Shown one piece after another: positions 55,414-64,000 of a DNA stretch of 64,000 nucleotides. This DNA is from Mixia osmundae IAM 14324. Its lineage: Eukaryota > Basidiomycota > Mixiomycetes > Mixiales > Mixiaceae. Made by a program: the position numbers and the translations under genes. The stretch is from assembly GCF_000708205.1 (NCBI RefSeq), contig NW_014575557.1, positions 496,143 to 560,142 of the forward strand, read 5' to 3'. Position 1 is the first letter of the stretch. Each line of letters opens with the position of its first letter. The notes under the pieces are model-generated. The model was not told where the DNA came from. It was given only the letters and a program-made list of their open reading frames with translations, and ran no database searches.

Positions 55414-57103
55414 TTAGAGCACGAGCTTGGTGATAGCATAGACAAGTGCGCCCACACCGAGACCAGAGTAGACTTGTGATCTCGAATAATAGTGTGAGTC
55501 GGAGAGGATCAGCATTGCATCGTGACGGACGAGCTTCTGTCCCTCCGGCGTCTTCTCAACCAGCGAAGGTGCGAGTATGAAGCCACTAGAGGAGCCGTTC
55601 GTCGCCGGAGCAGCAGCAGGCGCGCTCGGTGATTCACTTGCCTTCTCCCGTTTGCTTCCGCTCGAGTTCTGCAATGCAAGGTATCAGCGACGGTCAGCAC
55701 AGCCATAGAGCAGACTGACCTTGATGGCAGGCGGCAGATTGCTAGATTCGTCGCTCGAGCTGCGTTGACGACGGGAGCGCTTGGAGGCAACAGCAGCAGC
55801 ACCTGCGCCTGCAGCGGCCGCGCCTGCACCTGCGGCTACACCTTCCTCGACATCCTTGCTTCTCGAGCTCTTCTTCTTCGTCGAAGTCGGCTTACTGCTC
55901 TTCTTAGCCGCGCCGCCTGAGGGGGCATCGGCAGTCTGAGTGACCTTTTCGCCATTGACCTCAACGTCTGAAGATCGCTTGAGGTTCGCAGGCTCGATAG
56001 CAACAGTACAGCCAGACTTGTCAAAGTCAGACGTATTCCAAGTGAACTGAACAATGTTGTCATAGCCGCCAACTTTGGCGACTTGTGCAGCACCAGAAGG
56101 CTTGATCTCGAACGAGATTCCGTGTCCGAATGCTTGCGAAGGCCACTGGAACCAAGCTTTCTGCTCGCCTGATCCCTTCTCGCCAGACTTTGCGATGGTA
56201 TACTTGACCTGACCCTCTCGAGGATCACCTCTGTCGGTGACATACGCCGCCTCTCCCGCTTCCCAGCGCACAAACATGGGCGCTGGGCCATTCTTGCTGA
56301 TGTATTCTGCCAAGAACTTTGGAGCACCGCCATGAGCTGCAGTCAGGACCTTGGAGACAAACTTTGGCATGTTCCGGTCTTTATAGTCGAGCTTGACCAC
56401 GTGAGTGACGAGGATAGCGTCGCCGTCGGGTGTGAGCTGCCAGCCAGAAACGTCTAGCTTGCCTTCTGTGCCACCGCGAGACTTGCTGGACGTGCCCGTT
56501 GAGATGAGCGTGATCTCTCCATTGTCAGAGCCTGGCTCGGCACGGTCAATGCCTTTGCTCACTGCAACTTGACGCGCGCTGTTCCCGTCTGATCAGCCAG
56601 ATGTAGTCAAGCGTACACCGCACATACCCAAGATGACCGTAAAGGCCCAGCAAAGTCTCTGTATAGGAAGCCTCGTCGAGGCCTTTGTCAGATGATATAA
56701 GTTCTTGCGAGTCAAAGCGGGGATCCCAGATACGCCGCGCCGAAACTGAGAGCAAGGTAGCGAGGACACCTTCAGTTGTCAGACCGTCTCTTCCGACAGG
56801 TATGTCTTCTGTGACCTTGATGGCGGGCAGGCCCCCTTTGGACGATTCTTTGATGTACATCTTCGTGCCTCGCTGGTCAGTTGCGTATGACCATCCGCTC
56901 GAATCCGACTCGAGACTCTGGAATTTCTTGAGGGCATCCTTGAGATCATCACTTGCTAGTCCAGGAGTGACAAGGAAGCCTCCCCCGCCGTTACCATTGA
57001 CGGCCGTCGAAGAAGATCGTCTGGAGGTCGTCGAATCTCTGCGACTACGAGTGGACTTTTTCGACTTTGAGCTCTTGACCGAGCGTGCATCTGCAGAGAC
57101 CAT
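55414..57103 (-). CDS. START-domain lipid-binding protein with C-terminal membrane anchor
   Basis: Exons complement(55414..55668, 55720..56578, 56628..57103), 529 aa. A basic Ser/Lys/Arg N-terminus (SKSKKSTRSRRDSTTSRRSS) is followed by a START-like domain: DALKKFQSLESDSSGWSYAT, RGTKMYIKESSKGGLPAIKV, SARRIWDPRFDSQ, ARQVAVSKGIDRAEPG, KLDVSGWQLTPDGD and THVVKLDYKDRNMPKFV. A beta-rich segment follows (KAWFQWPSQAFGHGISFEI) with KVGGYDNIVQFTW, then an Ala/Gly/Ser linker. The last exon ends with HDAMLILSDSHYYSRSQVYS and a hydrophobic anchor (GLGVGALVYAITKLVL). START domains bind one lipid; a tail anchor suggests lipid transfer at a membrane contact site. It is divergent from a two-START paralogue. 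Confidence 0.8.
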
Positions 57104-57496
57104 GCTGTCTACTGTTGGACAGCTTCAAAGTACGATAGGGTTACGGCAATGATCTTCGTCTGACGGTACGGCCTTAGGCTAAGGATCGTCGGTCGGCGTT
57201 CATCATCAAACGGCGCGGAGGCGGTCTTAGCCGTGTGCGTCAATAGAAGCCGTTCGATCGATCACTTCTCCGCAGATTGCAGCCAGCTGGGCGCCGGGCC
57301 AGCCTTCCAGCTTCGCAGGTTCGACGTCAGCAGCAACAGCGACGAGGCCCAGCTTGGCAATTGACCTACTCCACGCATCTCAGCTCGAACGGTCGTCAAG
57401 GTGAGCGAGCAGCGTCACAGGCGTTGTCATGCAAGCTAATGCGACTCGCTGTGACGTCAACAGGCCCATTGAACCAGGTAGTTAAGCTTGACAGTC
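57104..57496. promoter_or_regulatory. Divergent promoter region of the START pair
   Basis: About 390 bp separate the start codons of the two START-domain paralogues, so both must be driven from here. This arrangement would allow co-regulation. No specific element is clear. Confidence 0.4.
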
Positions 57497-60010
57497 ATGG
57501 CACGACCAAAGTCAGAGTATGCTCGCTCGACGTACGAGGAGGAAGGCGACATTGACTACAGCGACGTAAGCCTTGCTCGTTAAGCCAGAACAACGGGTCG
57601 TAGCTGACGGATTGGCTCTCCTTGCTGCTCTCACCTCGGTCCGTCCCTCTTGGTATGTGAACAGTATTACGACGACGATGACGCCGGCGAGCGAGGTGAC
57701 TCGGCAGCGCCCTCGAGCTCCGACGGCTCAGATGCGACTTACGTTGCGACTGCTGAACGATGCATGTCCAAGCTCAAAGAGATCCATCTTGCGACCGACT
57801 GGAAGCGGGCTCTCAAGCACAAGACCGGCGTAACAGTCTACATCAAGAAAGACAGTGACGGCAAGAAGAAGGTGCCCGTCTACAAGGGCGAGGGCATCAT
57901 TCCAGGCTATTCGCCTCAGGCCGTCTTTGCAGTCGTCGGCACTCGCAAGCTTTGGGACGAATGGTGCGTCTCATACAGCTTCATGCTTGCAAACTCAAGT
58001 CATTTGCAGGTACGACCAAGGCAACCTCGTCGAAAATCTCAACGATTCGACTTCACTTACCTACATGTCCATGAAGGGTATCACTGGCTCAACCACGCGT
58101 GATCTTTGTCTGGTCGAAAAGGCAGAGGGCACGTCAGAGGGCGCAATCTACTTCTGCTCCACCTCAGTCGAGACGCCCAAAGTGCCAAAGGTCTCTGGTC
58201 GCGTAAGAGCCAACATCGCTCTCAACGGATGGATCCTCGAACCTCTGAAAGAGGGCGACAAGTTCTCGACCAAGGTGACCTACCTGCTCCAGGTCAATGT
58301 CAAGACGTTCGTTCCCGCTGTCTTCACTACCCGCTACCTCGCTCGTCGTCCTCTTTGCATCACCAAGATTGCAGCCTACCTCGAGAAGAATGGCGCTCCC
58401 CCTATGGCAGGCGTAGATCCTGCAGAGGCAGATGGCGCGATTGCTGCACCTCGCTCGCGACCTGGTTCTATCCGCTCAAAGTCAGGTCGTTCGGTCCGCT
58501 CGAAACGATCCATGTCGGGTCTCGGTGGCGCTGCTGCAGCAGGCGCCGGTGCAGTCGCAGGCGCAGGCTTGATCGCTCACGTCGCACATTCAGATGACCA
58601 CAAGTCATCTGGAGAGATCTCGAGTGCCAAAGACAAGTTCCAGTCGCTCGAAGACGACTATCAGGGTGGTGGCTGGACCAATGCGACAGATCAGAAGGGC
58701 ACTAAAATCTACATCAAGAAAGGCAAAGAAGGAGCTCTTCCAGCAATCCGTGGCGAGGCTCAAATTGGTGGCGGCGTCACGACGGAACAGGTCTTGGCTA
58801 CCATCAACTCGTTCGCCGCTCGTCGGCTTTGGGATCCTCGCACGTTCAGAGTCACACTCGCAGAGTCCGGTAACGGCTTCGAGCAAGCTATCCTGCTTGA
58901 AGAGATCAAGGGCATCTTCCCTCACATGGAGGCTCGCTATCAAGTTGTCGCGCACGGTGTTGACCGCCAGGATCCCAATTCGGAAAATTCGGAGCTCAAT
59001 GTCGTCTCGCGTTCGATTGACCACAAGGTTGACGCGCCTGCCAAATCTGTCAAGGCCAAGCTCGACATCTCGGGCTGGAACATCAGTCCAGATGGTGACG
59101 ATGTATCAGTCTACCATATCGTCAAGACTGATCTGGCAGAGAAGAACATCTCACCTTTCTTGTACAAGCTCATCAGCTCTGCCATCGGCACTTCGCCCCG
59201 CATGCTCAAAGAGTTCATCGATCAACACGGCTATGCACCCTACTTCGTTCGATGGGGTGAAGGCGCCGCCCAGCTGACGGGTGACGCGGGCGATCTTGCG
59301 AACGGCAAGAACACATACTTTATCTCGGGCGACGGCAAGGGTGAAGGCGAGCAGAAGGCCTGGTTCCAGTGGAGCGACAAGATGTATGAACGAGGTATCA
59401 GCGTTCGCGTCGAGCCCAGCGATGCAGCCGACGTCGCTAAAGTCTCTGGCCGCGATCGCACGCTCGAATTCACATGGGGTTCCATCCCCAAGGACGGTGC
59501 AAAGGTCTTTGTCGAGCCTGCAGACGAAAACGGCGCAGACGACGTCATGCTCAATGGCGACTTGCTCGACAAGACTGTCGATGGACCTGCCGGGACAGGC
59601 GCTGCTGCCGGCGCACCCCGTCAGAAGAAGCCCAAGAAAGAGAAGAAGCCCAAGAAGCCTTCTTCCGACGAGGATTCTTCCAACGACAACGAAAAGGTGT
59701 GCTGCTCGTTGGATTCATCATACAGACCTGACAAGATTCTTGGCAGGCTGTTGCTGCAGCTGCAGGAGGTGCCGCTGCAGGCGGAGCAGCTGCCGGCGGC
59801 TTGGCAGCTATGCTGCCTTCAAAGCAAACAGCCAAGAACGTTACTGCGCCCATCACGCCCGGCACATTGCAAACGACAGAGGAAGGCAAGAAGAAGCTGC
59901 CTGACGACGCAATGCTCATCCTGTCGGATCAGCTCTATTTTACTAAGCAGCAAGTCGTCGCAGTGACAGTCCTCATCAGCGTCGTCTACGCTGTGGCCAA
60001 GTTCACATAG
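57497..60010 (+). CDS. Double START-domain protein with C-terminal membrane anchor
   Basis: Exons 57497..57565, 57665..57963, 58010..59696, 59747..60010, 772 aa. An acidic N-terminus (YYDDDDAGERGDS) precedes START 1 (LATDWKRALKHKTGVTVYIK, GYSPQAVFAVVGTRKLWDEW, RDLCLVEKAEGTSEGAIYFC). A basic/Ala-Gly linker leads to START 2 (GWTNATDQKGTKIYIKKGKE, AARRLWDPRTFRV, ARYQVVAHGVDRQDP, KLDISGWNISPDGDD). The same beta-rich segment as in the neighbour follows (AWFQWSDKMYERGISVRVEP). The last exon encodes an Ala/Gly stretch, DDAMLILSDQLYFTKQQV and the anchor VAVTVLISVVYAVAKF. START 2, the beta segment and the tail align with the neighbour; START 1 is extra. Role: probable membrane-tethered lipid transfer (inferred). 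Confidence 0.8.
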
Positions 60011-60065
60011 GTGCATTGCTCAACAGGTTCCTCTAGCACAAGCAGGTTGTACAAACACTACAAAT

Positions 60066-63000
60066 CTATATATTGATTGCGAGTCTATCCCTGAAGAGTG
60101 CGTCTTCGCCGCTTGCACGGCATAGCTCAGAGAAGGCTGAGTCAGGCTTTGCGAGCAGATTGTAAGGTGTGTCGTATTCCACCACGCGGCCGTGCGAGAG
60201 CACCAGCACCCGATCGAAATCAATGATGGTTGCCAGACGATGGGCAATTGTCAGTATGGTCGTGTCTGTCTCCTCTCTGAGAGCCTGCTGTATCCTCTCA
60301 TCGGCCGCTTGATCGAGCGATGCAGTCGACTCGTCGAGCACGAGAATGTTTGAATGCTTCAGCTGCAGCAGACCGCGTGCAAAGGCAAGTAGCTGTCGTT
60401 GGCCTTGCGAGAGATTCTTGCCGCCTTCCGCAACGAGGGTCTCGAGCTCAAGATCTGTGATGCCGCTCTCAGGCTTGATCTGACTGCCGCTATTGCCTAC
60501 AAGGCCGACGCGTTGCAGCACTGACCAAAGTGAGGCGTCGTCATCGAGTCCAAAGGGCGATAGATTGAATCGTATCGTGCCTTGCCAAAGAAGAGGCGTC
60601 TGCGGGATGGTTGTAAGTCGGGATCGAAGTGCTTTCAATGCGATCGTATGAGTGTCAACGCCGTCGATGATCACTTGGCCTTCAAAAGGCATCAATCGGA
60701 AGAGAACATTCGTAAGAGTCGATTTACCGGAGCCTGTGAGATCAGTAGGTTAGGTTAGCTCACTATGCCGTGCGGTCAGGAGACTTGCCTGTTCGACCGA
60801 CGATGCCTACTTTCTCACCAGGCCTGACTTTGAACGACACCTCGTGCAGAACAATCTCTGTATCGACGGCATACTGCGCTCGAACGTCTGCGCTCCAGTG
60901 TGAGTGAAGCACAGGGCCTTGTAAGGCCGTACTGACCTTTGAACTCAATGCCCGACCCAGATGGAGATGGCCACTGTCTTGACGGCGTAAGTCCATCTGT
61001 TGGCTCTTGCGGCAGGTTGAGGTATTCGTGAACACGCTCAACACTGTTGAAGTTGAGCTCGACATTTGCGGCGTATCTAGTGATCTCCGTTAGCAACGAA
61101 TACGAGAATGTGCTTGTACACACCTCAGCAGCCAAAGGACACGCTCGTTGAAAGACATGGCGTAGCTGAGAGCGAATCCCGCTAGTGCTGCATCTATCGA
61201 GGGATTGAGCAGCACGAACAGTGCGGTCGCGAGGCTGACGAGAGCGCCGCAAGCGTCTGCTCGAACCGACAGCCAGCGATTGGCCCGCCACAGATTGATG
61301 AAAGGCCGATTGGTCTCGTTGAGCAATGTAAAGATCTTTCGTAGCATGCGGGACGAGTCTCCGTAGCTTCTGATTGTGACGACTCCTTGTAAGCATTCTC
61401 CGAAAAGCGAGAAGAGAGGTGATCGCGTGATTGACTCCATTCGCTTAAGCTCGCGCGAGCTACCGAGGTAAGCCCATGCGATGGAAGTGTAGAGCGCAGT
61501 GATGCCGATGCCTGCTAGTAGGAATTTTGGCACGGCGAACGCGATGGCCAGTAAGGTACCGATGGTCATAATGATCTCCGTCAGAAGGAAAAGCAAATGA
61601 CTCGGGATATCCTGATCGATCGTTTCGAGATCTTTCGAAAGTCTGTTCATGATGCGACCGACCGGCGTTGTGTCATAAAATCGCACCGTTGCGCCCAGCA
61701 AACTTTCAATGAGCCGCTTGTGGATTGTGCGAGAAGCTGTCAGCCCACGCCAGAGAAAAACTGTCATTCGCACGAGGTAGAGCACTACTGACGCGGCTGA
61801 GATGAGGACAAAGATCTTGAGATAGTAGTCCGTCGGATCATCTGACTTCCTGAGATCGAGGACGAAGAGTGCGTATGGCCCGAGGACACGAGCTTTCGCC
61901 TGTGGGCTGTAAGAGCCGGCCCACTGGCGCAGCCAAGCATTCGTCCCTACATCTGCAACTTGTCCGGCGATAAATGTGCCGAGTATGAGAATCCAGAGGA
62001 GAACGCCGGCAGTAGCGGCGAGATAGAAGCTATAGACTCGCCAAGAAACCTGGCCGCGACCCGAGGTCTCGATTTCATGCAGCTTCTTGAGCGGCTTGTC
62101 TGTTGGCGCAGGCTGCGCTGGTCCTAGCTTTTCTGCAATCGCCTTGGTCAGGACGGATTTGACATCGGCGGATGTACTACCAGCGAGGGGAGTAGCGAAG
62201 CCAGAAGTCGGAGTAGAGCTGAGCGTATGAGGCGGCCCACATTCCTTTACCTTGCCGCCCTTCATGATGACTACAAAGGCAGCCTTAGGCAGACAGATGC
62301 TGACAGCATGTGTGACGAGGATGCAAGCTCTGCCACGCATCAGTGGTCCGGTGAGAGCATGCAAAAGCTGCACTTGCGTCGAGCTATCGACTGCTGATAG
62401 GATGTCATCTAGCAGCAGCACTCTGGCTTGGGAATAGAGTGCTCTCGCTAAGCTGAGTCGCGCCTTTTGACCTCCAGAGAGAATGGTGCCCGATTCACCG
62501 ACTTCGGTCATATCGCCCTGCTCGTATTGCTCTAGATCTTTATCCAATGCGCAAGCATGCAGCACTTCGCGGTAGCGCACGTCTCTGAATGCGCAACCGT
62601 AAAGTATGTTCTCTTTGATCGTATCACTGAGCAGCCATGGTTGCTGAGCGCAGAAAGCGGTCGACTCCACAAATTCGGGTTGACTGTTGTCGGCTCTGCG
62701 GGATATAGGGCTTGGCAGGAAGCGCTTGCCTCTGACCAATCGCATCTCGCCCAGGAGAGCTTGCAGCAGCGATGATTTGCCAGCGCCCACCGTGCCGATG
62801 ACGAGGGACAGGCCAACATCAGCAAAATCAAAATTCAAATCGCGCAATGCGAAGCCCTCTGGCTTGCAGGTTGCATCGACCGAGTAAGCAAAGGTAGCGT
62901 CGGAAAAGCCGATCCGCCTTTCAGTGACCTCCGAGTCATCCGCATCGAGAAGGTCGTTCCATTTTGCTGTATCCTCCTCTCGCAAGAAGACATCTATACG

Positions 63001-64000
63001 CTTAAGCGAGATCCAGGCCTGCTGTACATTGACCACCAGATCTGCAAGCATATCAAGTGCTCCGCGCATGATCGAGAACAGCAAGATTGCCGTAAAGGCT
63101 TCCGAGGGCTCAAGTGGTCTGCCGAGTATCTTCGTGTGTGTTGCAAAGGTAGCCAATGCGATGAAGATGGGTGAGACGAAGTAGGTGACACAGCTTACAA
63201 GGAATGCAACGAGACGTTGCCTGAGCACCGCCAGCTCGTTGTTCCTTGCATCTGTAAGTTGATCGAGGAATTGGCTCTCATAGGCAAAAAACTTGATATG
63301 TCTGATGCTCGTGATAATCTCTTGCGCCAGTTCCAACCGTCGATCGGCAGCTTTGAGCAGCGAGGCTTGGAAGCGTAAGTAGAATCGCGATGAAACAACT
63401 TGAATGGGGATGAGCGCCAACATGACGATGACGCCGGCGATAGCGGCTAAACCGAGCACCTTGAAGAGAAACGCAGTCGTCAACACCAGAGTGACTGGGC
63501 CTTGCGGCCACATGAAATGAAGATACGCGCAAATCTCTGAAAGCCTGAAACTATCGACGGCCACAAGATTATTGATCTTACCAGAAGAAGCGATTTCCTG
63601 CTCGCCCTCCTTACGTTCGCCTGAGTTGACCTCTTGCTTGCGTAACGCTTTCGCGAAGACCTCGCCCACGACGATACAGCGTATATCGATACAGATCAGT
63701 CTGCCGATATAGAGCGCTTGTGACATGACGATCGCATTGAGAAATGTGGACAGTGCGAGACCGCCCGCGAAGAGGACAGTGACATGTGCGGGTCTAGCTA
63801 GCCCAGCGGCACGGTCTCCGACGAGATCGATGAGATTTTGCAAGAAGAAAGCAGGCAGGACCATAAGGACACCGGCGATCCATGCCCAGCATTGCTGAGC
63901 GATAAGATCAGACCGAAAGAACCAGAAGAGCCGTAGTGCAAGGTTAGGCGATTTGCCTAGCCAGCTAGGGTATGTTGTCGATCGAAAAGCGAGCAAGACC
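60066..64000 (-). CDS. ABC transporter, ABCC/MRP type, 5' end outside window
   Basis: Exons complement(60066..60733, 60789..60887, 60937..61076, 61124..>64000), about 1260 residues visible. Transmembrane domain 1 (IAGVLMVLPAFFLQNLIDLV, then FMWPQGPVTLVLTTAFLFKV) leads to NBD1 with Walker A GTVGAGKSS, signature LSGGQKARLSLARAL and Walker B VLLLDDILSAVD. In NBD1 the residue after Walker B is Asp instead of Glu, as in ABCC proteins. Domain 2 is followed by NBD2 with GRTGSGKST, LSQGQRQLLAFARGL and ILVLDESTASLD, so NBD2 looks catalytic. The NBD2 Walker A crosses a GC-AG intron (donor GCAAGT at 60788). ABCC pumps export conjugates or drugs or load vacuoles. No ATG is seen before the right edge. Confidence 0.92.

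Noticed and set aside
60747-60759. Telomere-like TAGGTTAGGTTAG
   Set aside because: Only two units, inside an ABCC intron close to its 3' end where a CTAAC branch site is expected.
1-64000. Retroelements, DNA transposons, virus-like elements, tRNA or rRNA genes, CRISPR arrays
   Set aside because: I looked for reverse transcriptase, integrase or transposase motifs, long terminal repeats and tRNA T-loops and saw none. This is by eye, so a single tRNA could be missed.

Overview
This window looks like nuclear DNA of a basidiomycete fungus, probably an early-diverging compact genome (Pucciniomycotina; Mixia-like is my best guess, by feel only). Reasons: about 32 densely packed genes on both strands, nearly all split by introns of 45-65 nt; a STE12 carrying C2H2 fingers; a Zn2Cys6 regulator; GH12 glucanases; and basidiomycete-type secreted and tail-anchored families. 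Gene models were built by hand: reading frames were joined at GT/GC-AG sites and kept only where the phase closed to whole codons and conserved protein motifs ran across the junctions. I found no rRNA, tRNA, CRISPR array, transposon or virus-like element.

Layout. 1-1.4 kb: 5' part of a PX-associated (PXB) protein. 2.3-7.0 kb: a Tra2-like RNA-binding protein, a PY-motif membrane protein, PEX14 and complex I subunit NDUFB8. 7.3-21.6 kb: XRN1, mitochondrial GrpE, COX20, a rhodanese/CDC25-like phosphatase, ATG16, DOT1, proteasome chaperone PAC2 and cullin-4. 23-34.6 kb: a Zn2Cys6 regulator, SDS22, RPC40, eIF3i (TIF34) and the B-block subunit of TFIIIC. 34.7-42.1 kb: accessory secreted/transport block with two tandem GH12 glucanases (one with a long histidine-rich region), an MFS transporter and two tandem copies of a secreted basidiomycete family. 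43-50 kb: an HMG-box regulator, an unknown membrane/coiled-coil protein and STE12. 50.6-54.3 kb: 2-oxodicarboxylate carrier and MutY glycosylase. 54.5-60 kb: a Lys/Ala-rich coiled-coil protein and a divergent pair of START-domain, tail-anchored proteins. 60.1 kb to the right edge: ABCC/MRP transporter, whose 5' end lies outside.

How genes relate. Most are independent housekeeping genes, often in divergent pairs with 90-390 bp between starts, or convergent pairs with stops as little as 17 bp apart. RPC40 and the TFIIIC subunit (both RNA polymerase III machinery) flank the translation factor eIF3i. The tandem GH12 genes, the tandem secreted-family genes and the START pair are local paralogue sets.

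Most notable: seven of about 102 inferred introns have GC instead of GT donors; the carrier gene contains 5-nt and 15-nt internal exons; the START/tail-anchor pair shares a motif next to the membrane anchor, encoded by a separate last exon in both; and one GH12 enzyme carries a His-rich repeat tract. I see no clear new multi-gene system; the START pair is the best candidate for an undescribed function.
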